From Rhizobium redzepovicii (GTDB lineage Bacteria; Pseudomonadota; Alphaproteobacteria; Rhizobiales; Rhizobiaceae), in assembly GCF_019793435.1 (NCBI RefSeq), contig NZ_JAILYH010000006.1, positions 275,425 through 339,424 of the forward strand: a DNA stretch of 64,000 nucleotides, in the 5' to 3' direction. The notes below the pieces were generated by a model that saw nothing but the letters and a program-made list of their open reading frames with translations, had not been told where the DNA came from and ran no database searches. Positions 8,931 through 29,038 of the stretch are shown here, in pieces (position 1 is the first letter of the stretch; each line of letters starts with the position of its first letter). The position numbers were made by a program, and so were the translations under genes.

Positions 8931-9461
8931 ATGGCGGCACGTTGGTACATCGTCCACGCATATTCAAATTTTGAAAAGAAGGTTGCTGAAGACATCGAGA
9001 ACAAGGCTCGCCAGAAGGGGCTTGAGCACCTGTTCGAGAAAATCCTCGTGCCGACCGAAAAGGTGGTGGAAGTGCGTCGCGGCCGCAAGGTCGACAGCGA
9101 GCGCAAGTTCTTCCCGGGCTATGTCATGGTTCGCGCCAATCTGACGGATGAAGCCTACCATCTGATCAAGAATACGCCGAAGGTCACAGGCTTCCTCGGC
9201 TCCGATAATAAGCCCGTTCCGATTCCGGATCATGAAGCCGAGCGCATTCTCGGCCAGGTCCAGGAAGGTGTCGAGCGGCCGAAGGCCTCCATTACCTTCG
9301 AGATCGGCGAGCAGGTTCGCGTTTCCGACGGCCCGTTCGCGTCGTTCAACGGCACGGTTCAGGATGTGGACGAAGAGCGTTCGCGCCTGAAGGTTGAAGT
9401 GTCGATCTTCGGCCGCGCAACGCCGGTCGAGTTGGAATACGCTCAGGTCGAGAAGGTCTGA
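8931..9461 (+). CDS. nusG: Transcription termination/antitermination factor NusG
   Basis: A 176-residue protein that binds the RNA polymerase clamp, with an N-terminal NGN domain starting ARWYIVHAYSNFEKKV and a C-terminal KOW domain (GEQVRVSDGPFASFNGTVQ). It contains KFFPGYVMVRANL, a family hallmark. Of three possible starts (GTG 8919, ATG 8925, ATG 8931) I chose the last, because GGTGGAG then has normal spacing. It lies downstream of secE, as in most bacteria. Confidence 0.96.
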   Translation: MAARWYIVHAYSNFEKKVAEDIENKARQKGLEHLFEKILVPTEKVVEVRRGRKVDSERKFFPGYVMVRANLTDEAYHLIKNTPKVTGFLGSDNKPVPIPDHEAERILGQVQEGVERPKASITFEIGEQVRVSDGPFASFNGTVQDVDEERSRLKVEVSIFGRATPVELEYAQVEKV

Positions 9462-9638
9462 TTGTAAGAGATTGGAAGCAGGCCCTTGCGGCCGGTTTCC
9501 TGCGGACCTTGTCCGCACCCGCGTGGAAGGTGAGGGGTCTTAGCCGGACCCTAATGATCCGCACCACGCAACCGCAGCCGCCGGAGAGATCCGGCATCAC
9601 GGGCCGGGCGACCGGCCGTTCATGAAAGGCAGAGAGAT

Positions 9639-10070
9639 ATGGCTAAGAAAGTTGCAGGCCAGCTCAAGCTTCAGGTCAAGGCAGGATCGGCAAACCCGTC
9701 CCCGCCGATTGGTCCGGCGCTTGGTCAGCGTGGCATTAACATCATGGAATTCTGCAAGGCGTTCAATGCCGCCACGCAGGAAATGGAAAAGGGTATGCCG
9801 ATCCCGGTCGTCATCACCTATTACCAGGACAAGTCCTTCACCTTCGCGATGAAGCAGCCTCCGGTCAGCTACTGGCTGAAGAAGGAAGCGAAGATCACGT
9901 CCGGTTCCAAGACGCCCGGCAAGGGCGCCAAGGCCGGCTCCCTCACCAAGGCTCAGATCAAGTCGATCGCAGAAGCCAAGATGAAGGATCTGAACGCAGC
10001 GGATATCGAAGGTGCAATGGCGATGATCGAGGGCTCTGCCCGCGCCATGGGCCTGGAAGTGGTGGGTTAA
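9639..10070 (+). CDS. rplK: 50S ribosomal protein L11
   Basis: The 143-residue L11 forms the GTPase-associated centre with 23S rRNA. It carries the proline-rich N-terminal signature [17 protein letters not shown] and the C-terminal rRNA-binding domain with [15 protein letters not shown]. The 177-base spacer from nusG has small GC-rich hairpins (for example GCGGAC/GTCCGC at 9502-9516 and CCGGA/TCCGG near 9580-9600), where the mRNA leader control by L1 known in other bacteria could act. rplA follows after 4 bases. Confidence 0.98.
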   Translation: MAKKVAGQLKLQVKAGSANPSPPIGPALGQRGINIMEFCKAFNAATQEMEKGMPIPVVITYYQDKSFTFAMKQPPVSYWLKKEAKITSGSKTPGKGAKAGSLTKAQIKSIAEAKMKDLNAADIEGAMAMIEGSARAMGLEVVG

Positions 10071-10074
10071 GATC

Positions 10075-10776
10075 ATGGCTGGTAAGCGCACGCAGAAGAT
10101 CAACGAAGGTGTTGATCCCACTAAGCTCTACGCTCTGAGCCTGGCTATCGGCATGGTCAAGGAACGGGCTGTCGCCAAGTTCGACGAAACAATCGAGGTC
10201 TCGATGAACCTCGGCGTCGACCCGCGCCATGCGGACCAGATGGTTCGCGGCGTCGTCAACCTGCCGAACGGCACGGGCCGCACGGTTCGCGTCGCCGTCT
10301 TCGCTCGTGGCGTCAAGGCCGATGAAGCCAAGGCCGCCGGTGCCGATATCGTCGGCGCTGAAGACCTCGTCGAAATCGTCCAGGGTGGCAAGATCGAATT
10401 CGATCGCTGCATCGCCACCCCCGACATGATGCCGCTCGTCGGCCGTCTCGGTAAGGTTCTCGGCCCCCGCGGCATGATGCCGAACCCGAAGGTCGGCACC
10501 GTCACCATGGATGTCGCCGGAGCCGTCAAGGCTTCCAAGGGCGGCGCTGTCGAGTTCCGCGTCGAGAAGGCTGGTATCGTCCATGCCGGCATCGGCAAGG
10601 CCTCTTTCGACGCCAAGGCTCTGGAAGAAAACATCCGCGCCTTTGCTGACGCCGTCATCAAGGCGAAGCCGGCTGGCGCCAAGGGCAACTACGTCAAGCG
10701 CGTGGCGATTTCCTCGACCATGGGCCCGGGCGTCAAGATTGAAGTCGGCTCGGTCACCGCAGCTCCGACTGCATAA
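10075..10776 (+). CDS. rplA: 50S ribosomal protein L1
   Basis: The 233-residue L1 of the ribosomal stalk at the E site. It shows the conserved [21 protein letters not shown] segment and the closing [14 protein letters not shown]. In many bacteria L1 also represses its own rplKA message. A set of three hairpins begins 9 bases after the stop codon. Confidence 0.98.
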   Translation: MAGKRTQKINEGVDPTKLYALSLAIGMVKERAVAKFDETIEVSMNLGVDPRHADQMVRGVVNLPNGTGRTVRVAVFARGVKADEAKAAGADIVGAEDLVEIVQGGKIEFDRCIATPDMMPLVGRLGKVLGPRGMMPNPKVGTVTMDVAGAVKASKGGAVEFRVEKAGIVHAGIGKASFDAKALEENIRAFADAVIKAKPAGAKGNYVKRVAISSTMGPGVKIEVGSVTAAPTA

Positions 10777-11105
10777 GTTGATTGCCGGACCTCGGTCCGG
10801 TCACTGAAATTCCGGCCTCGCAAGGGGCCGGAATATTCCGGAGAAATCCGGAATCCTGTCCGAGATTGCAGGTGGTTTTCCCTTAATCACTTCGCCTGCA
10901 TGAGACGGGTAAGACCCGAATTTCATGAAGTTCGCTTCTAGGAAATCGGTTCGAGCCTTGGATGCCTTGTGCCTCTTTAGCCTTGATTGGCGCGGGAGCG
11001 CGGGGGGACAGGATCCTCAAGCGTCGCTTGGGATCTCACATGATCCCGGGAGGCAAAAGGCAACCCGGCGGGCCCGTTTTCGGTCCCGCCAACTGGAGAT
11101 AGGCA
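10777..11105 (+). promoter_or_regulatory. rplA-rplJ intergenic leader with three tandem hairpins
   Basis: This 329-base region carries no gene. Three stems follow in series: CCGGACC/GGTCCGG (10785-10800), ATTCCGGCC/GGCCGGAAT (10809-10834) and ATTCCGGA-GAAA-TCCGGAAT (10835-10854), the last closed by a GNRA loop. Because ATTCCGG and CCGGAAT each occur twice, the arms can also pair in other combinations. The rest, up to the rplJ ribosome site, is GC-rich and probably structured, fitting the place where L10(L12)4 binds its own leader in other bacteria. No U run follows, so simple termination is not indicated. Confidence 0.55.
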
Positions 11106-11624
11106 GTGGAAAGAGCGGAAAAACGCGAATTCGTCACGGAACTGAACGAAGTCTTCAAGGCTTCGGGCTCAGTTGTCGTGGCCCACTATGCTGGTGCCAC
11201 AGTCGCGCAGATGAACGACTTTCGTTCGAAGATGCGTGCAGCTGGCGGTACCGTCAAAGTCGCGAAGAACCGCCTGGCCAAAATTGCCCTTCAGGGTACG
11301 GAAGCGGAAGGGATCACTGATCTCTTCAAGGGTCAGACGCTGATTGCATACAGCACCGATCCGATCACCGCTCCGAAGGTCGTCATGGACTTCGCCAAGA
11401 CCAACGACAAGATCGTTGTTCTGGGCGGCGCCATGGGAACAACCACGCTCAACGCCGATGCAGTCAAGTCGCTTGCGACCCTGCCTTCGCTCGATGAGCT
11501 GCGTGCGAAGCTGCTGGGCATGATCCAGACACCGGCTACCCGCATCGCTGGGGTTGTTGCAGCACCGGCAAGCCAGCTTGCTCGCGTGTTCGCGGCTTAC
11601 GCCAAGAAGGACGAAGCCGCTTAA
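11106..11624 (+). CDS. rplJ: 50S ribosomal protein L10
   Basis: The 172-residue L10 anchors L7/L12 dimers at the ribosomal stalk. It begins at a GTG preceded by GGAGAT. It has the N-terminal rRNA-binding part ([21 protein letters not shown] in two pieces) and a C-terminal helix ending in [14 protein letters not shown], which binds L12 dimers. A long untranslated leader upstream fits autogenous control. Confidence 0.98.
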   Translation: MERAEKREFVTELNEVFKASGSVVVAHYAGATVAQMNDFRSKMRAAGGTVKVAKNRLAKIALQGTEAEGITDLFKGQTLIAYSTDPITAPKVVMDFAKTNDKIVVLGGAMGTTTLNADAVKSLATLPSLDELRAKLLGMIQTPATRIAGVVAAPASQLARVFAAYAKKDEAA

Positions 11625-11634
11625 GGCGGTTTTT
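11614..11634 (+). terminator. Weak hairpin at the rplJ stop codon
   Basis: AAGCCGC (11614-11620) pairs with GCGGTTT (11626-11632), including one G-U pair, around the rplJ stop codon, and further T residues follow. It could thin transcription or mark RNA processing between rplJ and rplL. Readthrough must occur, because rplL needs high expression unless it has its own promoter. Confidence 0.35.
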
Positions 11635-11682
11635 CGCTGTTTATAATCAACCGGTTCGAACCGAACAAAAGGAACTAGTAAA

Positions 11683-12060
<378 letters not shown>

Positions 12061-12075
12061 TCTTGAAACGCTTTT

Positions 12076-12099
12076 GGGAGGCAGTCTTTGCTGCCTCCC
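12076..12099 (+). terminator. Hairpin after rplL, likely partial terminator (attenuator)
   Basis: GGGAGGCAG (12076-12084) and CTGCCTCCC (12091-12099) form a perfect 9-bp stem with a 6-base loop. ATTTGCCGTTTTT follows, so the T run is displaced by 8 bases. This position between rplL and rpoB is where a partial attenuator acts in E. coli. Confidence 0.6.
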
Positions 12100-12120
12100 A
12101 TTTGCCGTTTTTCTGAACGA

Positions 12121-12158
12121 ATTACCCAAAAGCCGCGTCAAACCGGCTTTTGGGTAAT
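12121..12158 (+). repeat. Perfect 15-bp inverted repeat between rplL and rpoB
   Basis: ATTACCCAAAAGCCG (12121-12135) and CGGCTTTTGGGTAAT (12144-12158) are exact reverse complements around an 8-base loop. No U run follows, so it is more likely an RNase III-type processing site, or the second half of an attenuator, than a terminator. Confidence 0.75.
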
Positions 12159-12321
12159 GGGTTCTTCAAAAGGATAGTCTCGCATCGAGGGCAGCACAGC
12201 AATCCGAGCTGAGCGTTTTCGGGTGTCGGACGAGATTGGATGACTCATTGATAGACGGGATCGACTGGCCATCGGTTCCCGTCCGTTGCAGGCCCGGGTG
12301 CAAGATTTTGAAGGAGCGACG

Positions 12322-16461
<4,140 letters not shown>

Positions 16462-16472
16462 GCACCTGATAG

Positions 16473-16500
16473 GGCGTGCGCTGCCAATGCGGCGCACGCC
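16473..16500 (+). repeat. Strong hairpin in the rpoB-rpoC spacer
   Basis: GGCGTGCGCTGC (16473-16484) pairs with GCGGCGCACGCC (16489-16500) over 12 bp with one T-G pair and a CAAT loop. It starts 11 bases after the rpoB stop. There is no T run, so RNA processing or stability is the likelier role. Confidence 0.65.
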
Positions 16501-16651
16501 GGTCCCGCCGGGCGCCGTATCCGTATCGGCCCTGCAGGGAAGTTTCGCCGCATCTTGCGGTTATTCTCGTTTAAGCGAGGGAGGCGGCTCCCGGGAATTT
16601 GCCGCCGACCATCGCATTTTGAGGGCGCTTTAGCCCATGAAGGAGACAGGC

Positions 16652-20860
<4,209 letters not shown>

Positions 20861-20901
20861 TCCGCAGCCGACGACCACCACTCAGGTGGCACGCGAATTG
20901 A

Positions 20902-20937
20902 AAAACCGCCCGGAGCGATCCGGGCGGTTTTCGTTTT
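20902..20937 (+). terminator. Rho-independent terminator of the rplKAJL-rpoBC region
   Basis: AAAACCGCCCGGA (20902-20914) and TCCGGGCGGTTTT (20919-20931) form a perfect 13-bp stem with a GCGA tetraloop, followed by CGTTTTT. Confidence 0.95.
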
Positions 20938-21022
20938 TGGTCTGCATTGATTGGTTGGGGGAGGGAAGGTGCTGCTTCCGCTTATACTGCCTTTGCGACC
21001 CGCAGCGTCAGCGGCGGCTCCT

Positions 21023-21316
21023 TCAGTTGAAGCGGATGATGGCGACCTCGCCGTCGACGGCACCCTGGTAAGCAGAGGCGTGCGGCTCTTCGGCGGGCAC
21101 CTCGGTCAGCATGCCGATCTGGTCGAGATCGGCCTCGATGAAGCCTTCCTCGGCAAGGGCGTTCAGGGCCTCGCGCACGGCCGTGTCGTCGTCGGGCGCC
21201 TTCAGCATGATGTGCAGGTCGATGCCTTCGCTGTCGTCGGACTCGTAGCCTTTGCCGATGATGATGAAGACCATCGGTCCGTCGAAATTATTGTCGTTAT
21301 CAGGTGTCGTAATCAT
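21023..21316 (-). CDS. Small acidic protein of unknown function
   Basis: A 97-residue soluble, strongly acidic protein starting MITTPDNDNNFDGPMV, with GAAGGA at good spacing before the ATG. An upstream in-frame start would add 22 residues that lack support. It has a compact alpha/beta look: the hydrophobic strand MVFIIIGKG, an acidic loop, LHIMLKAPDDDTAVREALNALAEEGF and a final strand EVAIIRFN. I recognise no family. It lies between the rpoC terminator and the str cluster on the opposite strand and is probably a single-gene unit. Confidence 0.7.
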   Translation of the reverse strand: MITTPDNDNNFDGPMVFIIIGKGYESDDSEGIDLHIMLKAPDDDTAVREALNALAEEGFIEADLDQIGMLTEVPAEEPHASAYQGAVDGEVAIIRFN

Positions 21317-21814
21317 CGCCTGTCCTTCGGCTCTTTGACGATTCGGTCGCTCGAATCCTGCTGTGAGGGCCGCACGCCGCAATTGCTGATTCCTTAACTG
21401 CTTTTGCCGCGATGCCCAAGTTTTTATCTTGGTGCACGGCCGCCATTTCGTCTAGAAGGATGAAATCAGGGCGTTAGGCCCGCAGATCAAGGCGATACGG
21501 CGAGTTTATTTCTTAACCGGCCTTGACGAGAGGGGTGGAAACCAGTAGTACCCCGGCCATCAGATCCCATGTGAGGCTTGGCTGTTCGGGGCGACGCGCC
21601 CTGAAGTTCACCTCAAACAAGGTTCTAAACGCACGTTGAAGTCATGATGCTGCACGCACGACGCATATTTTATGCGTCCTCTGCTCCTTGTGGTCCATCT
21701 GCGGAAGCGGATTGGGCCATATTTTGCGCATTGACGGAAAGCATGCGTCACTGCCGGAGACGGCGCGAGTTCAAGCCCGCAAGGGTACTGAGATAAAACG
21801 TAAGGGATGGTTGA
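21317..21814 (+). other. 498-base region upstream of rpsL
   Basis: No gene is visible. It must hold the divergent promoters of the small acidic protein (minus) and of the str operon (plus), but I could not pick a convincing -35/-10 pair. One compact perfect hairpin, GACGCATA-TTT-TATGCGTC (21660-21678), lies about 140 bases before rpsL and may belong to the mRNA leader. S7 regulates the str operon in E. coli through the rpsL-rpsG spacer; no equivalent structure is obvious here. Confidence 0.5.
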
Positions 21815-22186
21815 ATGCCTACCGTAAACCAGCTGATCCGCAAGCCTCGCCAGGCGAACGTAAAGCGTAACAAGGTTCCCGCACTCCAGGAGAACCCGCA
21901 GAAGCGCGGCGTTTGCACGCGCGTCTATACGACGACGCCGAAGAAGCCGAACTCGGCTCTGCGTAAGGTCGCAAAGATCCGCCTGACCAACGGCTTCGAA
22001 GTCATTGGTTACATCCCCGGCGAAGGTCACAACCTTCAGGAACACTCTGTCGTCATGATCCGTGGCGGCCGCGTCAAGGACCTTCCGGGTGTCCGTTATC
22101 ACATCATCCGCGGCGTTCTCGATACCCAGGGTGTCAAGAACCGCAAGCAGCGCCGCTCCAAATACGGTGCGAAGCGTCCGAAGTAA
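21815..22186 (+). CDS. rpsL: 30S ribosomal protein S12
   Basis: The 123-residue decoding-centre protein. [10 protein letters not shown] and [11 protein letters not shown] are both present with the lysines at the two classic streptomycin-resistance positions (43 and 88) in wild-type state, which predicts no ribosomal streptomycin resistance from this gene. First gene of the str cluster. Confidence 0.98.
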   Translation: MPTVNQLIRKPRQANVKRNKVPALQENPQKRGVCTRVYTTTPKKPNSALRKVAKIRLTNGFEVIGYIPGEGHNLQEHSVVMIRGGRVKDLPGVRYHIIRGVLDTQGVKNRKQRRSKYGAKRPK

Positions 22187-22230
22187 TTCGGTTTTGAATA
22201 ATCCGGCGCTGCGCGAGGTCCTCCGCGTGA

Positions 22231-22734
<504 letters not shown>

Positions 22735-22763
22735 TTCCGAACGGTATCGAAAGGCAGTCCACA

Positions 22764-24863
22764 ATGGCTCGCGAATATAAGATCGAAGACTACCGTAATT
22801 TCGGTATCATGGCGCATATCGACGCCGGCAAGACCACGACCACCGAGCGTATCCTTTATTACACCGGTAAGTCGCACAAGATCGGCGAAGTCCACGACGG
22901 CGCAGCCACCATGGACTGGATGGAGCAGGAGCAGGAGCGTGGCATCACGATCACCTCCGCTGCCACCACGACCTTCTGGAAGGGCCGTGACGGCAAGATG
23001 CGCCGCTTCAACATCATCGACACCCCCGGCCACGTCGACTTCACTATCGAAGTCGAGCGTTCGCTGCGCGTTCTCGACGGCGCTATCGCGCTGCTCGATG
23101 CCAACGCCGGTGTCGAGCCGCAGACGGAAACCGTCTGGCGCCAGGCTGAGAAGTACAATGTCCCGCGGATGATCTTCTGCAACAAGATGGACAAGACGGG
23201 CGCCGACTTCTATCGCTCCGTCGAGATGATCAAGACCCGCCTCGGCGCAACGGCTGTCGTCATGCAGCTGCCGATCGGTGCTGAAACCGAGTTCAAGGGC
23301 GTTATCGACCTGATCGAGATGAACGCTCTCATTTGGCGCGACGAGTCGCTCGGCGCCCAGTGGGATGTCGTCGAGATCCCCGAGGACATGAAGGCCAAGG
23401 CCGAAGAATATCGCGAAAAGCTGATCGAAACCGTCGTCGACATCGACGAAGCCGCGATGGAAGCCTATCTCGAAGGCGTTCTGCCCGACAACGATCAGAT
23501 CCGTGCGCTCGTTCGCCGCGGCACGATCGACGTCAAGTTCCACCCGATGTTCTGCGGCACCGCGTTCAAGAACAAGGGCGTGCAGCCGCTGCTCGACGCC
23601 GTCGTCGACTACCTGCCGTCGCCGATGGATATCCCGGCCATTAAGGGCATCGACTTCAAGACGGAAGCTGACATCGAGCGTCATGCCGATGACAACGAGC
23701 CGCTCTCCATGCTCGCCTTCAAGATCATGAACGACCCCTTCGTCGGTTCGCTGACCTTCGCCCGCATCTACTCCGGCAAGCTCGAAAAGGGCGCGTCGGT
23801 CATGAACACGGTCAAGGACAAGCGCGAGCGCGTCGGCCGCATGCTGCAGATGCACTCCAACTCGCGTGAAGACATCGAAGAAGCCTTCGCAGGCGACATC
23901 GTCGCTCTCGCCGGCCTCAAGGAAACCACGACGGGTGACACGCTCTGCGATCCGTTGAAGCCGGTTATCCTCGAGCGCATGGAATTCCCCGAGCCGGTCA
24001 TCCAGATCGCCATCGAGCCGAAGACCAAGGGCGACCAGGAAAAGATGGGCCTTGCGCTCAACCGCCTGGCTGCAGAAGATCCGTCCTTCCGCGTCAAGAC
24101 CGACCAGGAATCCGGCCAGACCATCATTGCCGGCATGGGCGAACTGCATCTCGACATCATCGTCGACCGCATGCGTCGTGAATTCAAGGTTGAAGCAACT
24201 GTCGGCGCGCCGCAGGTTGCCTATCGCGAAACCATCACGCGCCAGCACGAAGAAGACTACACGCACAAGAAGCAGTCCGGTGGTACCGGCCAGTTCGCGC
24301 GCGTCAAGATCGTCTTCGAACCGAACCCGGAAGGCGACGAATTCAAGTTCGAATCCAAGATCGTCGGCGGTTCCGTTCCGAAGGAATACATCCCCGGCGT
24401 CCAGAAGGGCATCGAAAGCGTCCTGTCTTCGGGTCCGCTCGCTGGCTTCCCGATGCTCGGCGTCAAGGCGACCCTCATCGACGGCGCTTTCCATGACGTC
24501 GACTCCTCGGTTCTCGCCTTCGAAATCGCATCGCGTGCCTGCTTCCGTGAAGCAGCCAAGAAGGCCGGCGCTCAGCTGCTCGAGCCGATGATGAAGGTCG
24601 AAGTCGTCACCCCGGAAGATTATGTCGGCGACGTCATCGGCGACCTGAACTCCCGTCGCGGTCAGATCCAGGGTCAGGAAAGCCGTGGTATCGCCGTGGT
24701 CATCAACGCGAACGTTCCGCTCGCGAACATGTTCAAGTACGTCGACAACCTGCGCTCCATGTCCCAGGGCCGCGCTCAGTACACGATGACCTTCGATCAC
24801 TATTCGCCGGTCCCGTCGAACGTCGCAACTGAAATCCAGGCAAAGTATTCCGGTCAGAAGTGA
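22764..24863 (+). CDS. fusA: Elongation factor G
   Basis: The 699-residue translocase GTPase. It has the P loop [10 protein letters not shown] (about residues 17-26), [18 protein letters not shown], and the five-domain architecture to the C-terminal [15 protein letters not shown]. The stop codon and the preceding codons form a perfect 12-bp hairpin. It is the single EF-G gene in the window and lies immediately upstream of the second tuf. Confidence 0.98.
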   Translation: MAREYKIEDYRNFGIMAHIDAGKTTTTERILYYTGKSHKIGEVHDGAATMDWMEQEQERGITITSAATTTFWKGRDGKMRRFNIIDTPGHVDFTIEVERSLRVLDGAIALLDANAGVEPQTETVWRQAEKYNVPRMIFCNKMDKTGADFYRSVEMIKTRLGATAVVMQLPIGAETEFKGVIDLIEMNALIWRDESLGAQWDVVEIPEDMKAKAEEYREKLIETVVDIDEAAMEAYLEGVLPDNDQIRALVRRGTIDVKFHPMFCGTAFKNKGVQPLLDAVVDYLPSPMDIPAIKGIDFKTEADIERHADDNEPLSMLAFKIMNDPFVGSLTFARIYSGKLEKGASVMNTVKDKRERVGRMLQMHSNSREDIEEAFAGDIVALAGLKETTTGDTLCDPLKPVILERMEFPEPVIQIAIEPKTKGDQEKMGLALNRLAAEDPSFRVKTDQESGQTIIAGMGELHLDIIVDRMRREFKVEATVGAPQVAYRETITRQHEEDYTHKKQSGGTGQFARVKIVFEPNPEGDEFKFESKIVGGSVPKEYIPGVQKGIESVLSSGPLAGFPMLGVKATLIDGAFHDVDSSVLAFEIASRACFREAAKKAGAQLLEPMMKVEVVTPEDYVGDVIGDLNSRRGQIQGQESRGIAVVINANVPLANMFKYVDNLRSMSQGRAQYTMTFDHYSPVPSNVATEIQAKYSGQK

Positions 24864-24872
24864 CCGGAATAC
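24845..24872 (+). repeat. Perfect 12-bp hairpin centred on the fusA stop codon
   Basis: GTATTCCGGTCA (24845-24856) and TGACCGGAATAC (24861-24872) are exact reverse complements with a GAAG loop. The fusA stop codon TGA is the first three bases of the 3' arm. A second, tiny stem TCCC-TTCG-GGGA (24898-24909) follows before tuf. Neither has a T run. Confidence 0.75.
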
Positions 24873-24931
24873 CAATTGACCGATAACAAGAATTAGATCC
24901 CTTCGGGGACTAGCAAAACGGAGAGCCGAAA

Positions 24932-26107
<1,176 letters not shown>

Positions 26108-26261
26108 TTAGCGGCTGGGCCACCAGGCCCAAGGAAAGGATAGGGACGCCGATCTCGGTGTCCCTCTCGATCTTTGAAACCGGTGGCCCGCTAACGTAAC
26201 TGAAGGTAAGTCGTGTCCCTGAATGGTGACACGCGGATAACAGACACAAGGATAAAGTCGA
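26108..26261 (+). promoter_or_regulatory. tuf-rpsJ spacer with three hairpins (S10 leader)
   Basis: Stems: TGGGCC-ACCA-GGCCCA (26116-26131), a 10-bp stem AGGGACGCCG/CGGTGTCCCT with an ATCT loop (26142-26165), and CGTGTC/GACACG (26212-26233). The E. coli S10 leader is controlled by L4 through such a structured leader, but the stems here are not obviously homologous. No strong U run follows any of them. Confidence 0.5.
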
Positions 26262-26570
26262 ATGAACGGCCAGAATATCCGCATCCGCCTGAAGGCGTTC
26301 GATCACCGGATTCTCGATGCCTCCACGCGCGAGATCGTATCGACGGCTAAGCGCACCGGTGCAAGCGTCCGGGGCCCCGTTCCGCTTCCGACCCGCATCG
26401 AGAAGTTTACGGTCAACCGGTCCCCGCACATCGACAAGAAGAGCCGTGAACAGTTCGAGATGCGCACGCACAAGCGCCTTCTCGATATCGTTGACCCGAC
26501 CCCGCAGACGGTAGACGCGCTGATGAAGCTCGATCTCGCCGCCGGTGTCGATGTTGAGATCAAGCTCTGA
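26262..26570 (+). CDS. rpsJ: 30S ribosomal protein S10
   Basis: The 102-residue 30S head protein and NusB partner. It contains [13 protein letters not shown] and the segment ending in [13 protein letters not shown], the family hallmarks. First gene of the S10 cluster. Confidence 0.98.
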   Translation: MNGQNIRIRLKAFDHRILDASTREIVSTAKRTGASVRGPVPLPTRIEKFTVNRSPHIDKKSREQFEMRTHKRLLDIVDPTPQTVDALMKLDLAAGVDVEIKL

Positions 26571-26609
26571 GACCTCGGGTCTTCGGGCTGAGTGAGAAGG
26601 ATTGAACCG

Positions 26610-27251
26610 ATGCGTTCAGGTGTGATTGCACAGAAGGTGGGAATGACCCGCGTCTATAACGACGCCGGTGAGCATGTCCCGGTAACGGTACTGCGTATGG
26701 ACGGCTGCCAGGTCGTCGCCACGCGCACTGTCGAAAAGAATGGCTATACCGCAGTTCAGCTCGGTGCCGGCCAGGCGAAGGTGAAGAACACCTCCAAGGC
26801 GATGCGCGGCAACTTTGCCGTTGCCAACGTCGAGCCGAAGGCCAAGGTTGCTGAATTCCGCGTGTCGGAAGACCAGCTGCTTGAGATCGGCACGGAGATC
26901 AAGGCGGGTCACTTCGCAGCCGGTCAGCTCGTCGATGTGACGGGCACGACGATCGGTAAGGGTTTTGCCGGCGCCATGAAGCGCCATGGTTTCGGCGGTC
27001 TTCGCGCCACGCACGGTGTGTCGGTTTCGCACCGCTCGCACGGTTCGACCGGCTCGCGCCAGGATCCGGGCAAGGTTTTCAAGAACAAGAAGATGGCTGG
27101 TCACATGGGCCAGACGCGCGTCACGACGCAGAACCTGGAAGTGGTTTCGACCGACGAAGATCGTGGTCTGATCCTGATCAAGGGTGCTGTTCCCGGTTCC
27201 AAGGGTGCCTGGATCATCGTGCGCGACGCCGTCAAGTCGGCCGCGAAGTAA
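26610..27251 (+). CDS. rplC: 50S ribosomal protein L3
   Basis: A 213-residue protein that lines the peptidyl-transferase region. Start [16 protein letters not shown] with AGAAGGA upstream; an earlier in-frame GTG at 26592 is rejected because it overlaps that site. The loop motif [20 protein letters not shown], with the glutamine that PrmB can methylate, is present in its usual form. Confidence 0.98.
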   Translation: MRSGVIAQKVGMTRVYNDAGEHVPVTVLRMDGCQVVATRTVEKNGYTAVQLGAGQAKVKNTSKAMRGNFAVANVEPKAKVAEFRVSEDQLLEIGTEIKAGHFAAGQLVDVTGTTIGKGFAGAMKRHGFGGLRATHGVSVSHRSHGSTGSRQDPGKVFKNKKMAGHMGQTRVTTQNLEVVSTDEDRGLILIKGAVPGSKGAWIIVRDAVKSAAK

Positions 27252-27264
27252 GGGAGCCAGATCA

Positions 27265-27885
27265 ATGGAATTCAACGTCAAAACCCTCGAGGGAAAAGAC
27301 GCCGGGAAGGTTTCCCTTTCGGACGCGATTTTCGGCCTCGAGCCCCGCGAAGACATTCTCGCCCGCGTCATCCGCTGGCAGCTTGCCAAGAAGCAGCAGG
27401 GCACCCACAAGGCAAAGGGCCGCGCTGAAGTTTCGCGCACCGGCGCCAAGATGTACAAGCAGAAGGGTACGGGCCGCGCTCGTCACCATTCGGCTCGCGC
27501 TCCGCAGTTCCGCGGCGGCGGCAAAGCTCACGGCCCGGTTGTCCGCAGCCACGAGCATGACCTTCCCAAGAAGGTTCGTGCACTCGGCCTGCGCCTCGCT
27601 CTTTCGGCCAAGATCAAGGCCGATGACGTCATCGTCATCGACAATCTGGTTGCCGCTGAAGCCAAGACCAAGGCTCTCGCGTCCGTATTCGAGACGCTCG
27701 GCCTGACCAACGCCCTCTTCATCGGCGGTGCAGAACTTGACGGCAACTTCAAGCTCGCAGCTCAGAACATCCCGAACATCGATGTTCTGCCGATCCAGGG
27801 CATCAACGTTTATGACATCGTGCGCCGCGGCAAGCTCGTGCTTTCCAAGGCTGCGGTTGAAGCGCTAGAGGAGCGATTCAAGTGA
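27265..27885 (+). CDS. rplD: 50S ribosomal protein L4
   Basis: The 206-residue L4 has its long tunnel-lining loop ([20 protein letters not shown]), and ends in a globular domain. In E. coli it also represses the S10 operon. The stop codon overlaps the GTG start of rplW by 4 bases, so translation is probably coupled. Confidence 0.98.
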   Translation: MEFNVKTLEGKDAGKVSLSDAIFGLEPREDILARVIRWQLAKKQQGTHKAKGRAEVSRTGAKMYKQKGTGRARHHSARAPQFRGGGKAHGPVVRSHEHDLPKKVRALGLRLALSAKIKADDVIVIDNLVAAEAKTKALASVFETLGLTNALFIGGAELDGNFKLAAQNIPNIDVLPIQGINVYDIVRRGKLVLSKAAVEALEERFK

Positions 27886-28175
27886 CCGATCTTCGCCACT
27901 ACGATGTGATCGTCTCTCCGGCGATCACCGAAAAGTCCACGCTGGTATCCGAAAACAACCAGGTTGTTTTCAATGTCGCCAAGCAGGCGACGAAGCCGGA
28001 AATCAAGGCTGCTGTCGAGGCGCTGTTCGGCGTCAAGGTTACGGCCGTCAACACTCTGCTGCGCAAGGGCAAGACCAAGCGGTTCCGCGGTTTCGTCGGC
28101 AAGCAGAAGGACGTGAAGAAGGCTGTTGTGACCCTGGCTGAAGGCCAGACGATCGACGTCTCCACCGGTCTCTGA
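27882..28175 (+). CDS. rplW: 50S ribosomal protein L23
   Basis: The 97-residue protein at the exit of the peptide tunnel, docking site for trigger factor and SRP. It has [10 protein letters not shown] near the N-terminus and the characteristic [11 protein letters not shown]. It starts with GTG inside the rplD stop region. Confidence 0.97.
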   Translation: MTDLRHYDVIVSPAITEKSTLVSENNQVVFNVAKQATKPEIKAAVEALFGVKVTAVNTLLRKGKTKRFRGFVGKQKDVKKAVVTLAEGQTIDVSTGL

Positions 28176-28186
28176 GGTATAAGAAA

Positions 28187-29023
28187 ATGGCATTGAAAAC
28201 ATTCAATCCGATCACCCCGAGCCAGCGCCAGCTGGTCATCGTCGACCGTTCGGCCCTCTACAAGGGCAAGCCGGTCAAGGCGCTGACGGAAGGCCTGACC
28301 AAGAGCGGCGGTCGTAACAACCTCGGTCGCATCACCGCCCGCTTCATCGGCGGCGGTCACAAGCGTACCTATCGCCTGATCGACTTCAAGCGTCGCAAGT
28401 TCGACGTCGAAGGCACGGTCGAGCGTATCGAATACGATCCGAACCGCACGGCTTTCATCGCGTTGGTCAACTATGCTGACGGCGAGAAGGCTTACATCCT
28501 CGCTCCTCAGCGTCTCGCTGCCGGTGACAAGGTCATCGCTTCCGAGAAGGCTGTCGACGTCAAGCCTGGCAATACCATGCCGCTGCAGTTCATCCCGGTC
28601 GGTTCCATCATCCACAACGTGGAAATGAAGCCGGGCAAGGGCGGTCAGATCGCTCGCTCCGCCGGTGGCTACGCACAGCTCGTCGGCCGTGACCAGGGCA
28701 TGGCGATCCTTCGCCTGAACTCGGGTGAACAGCGTCTCGTGCATGGCTCCTGCCTCGCTTCGATCGGCGCCGTCTCCAACCCTGACCACGCCAACATCAA
28801 CGACGGCAAGGCCGGTCGTACCGTTTGGCGCGGCAAGCGTCCGCATAACCGCGGTGTCGTCATGAACCCGGTCGACCATCCGCACGGCGGTGGTGAAGGC
28901 CGCACCTCCGGTGGTCGCCATCCGGTGACACCATGGGGCAAGCCGACCAAGGGCAAGCGCACCCGGTCGAACAAGTCGACCGACAAGATGATCATGCGCT
29001 CGCGTCATCAGCGTAAGAAGTAA
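28187..29023 (+). CDS. rplB: 50S ribosomal protein L2
   Basis: The 278-residue L2 supports the peptidyl-transferase centre. It contains the [15 protein letters not shown] signature with the conserved histidine and ends in [14 protein letters not shown]. Confidence 0.98.
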   Translation: MALKTFNPITPSQRQLVIVDRSALYKGKPVKALTEGLTKSGGRNNLGRITARFIGGGHKRTYRLIDFKRRKFDVEGTVERIEYDPNRTAFIALVNYADGEKAYILAPQRLAAGDKVIASEKAVDVKPGNTMPLQFIPVGSIIHNVEMKPGKGGQIARSAGGYAQLVGRDQGMAILRLNSGEQRLVHGSCLASIGAVSNPDHANINDGKAGRTVWRGKRPHNRGVVMNPVDHPHGGGEGRTSGGRHPVTPWGKPTKGKRTRSNKSTDKMIMRSRHQRKK

Positions 29024-29038
29024 GAGAGGAAGTCTCCA

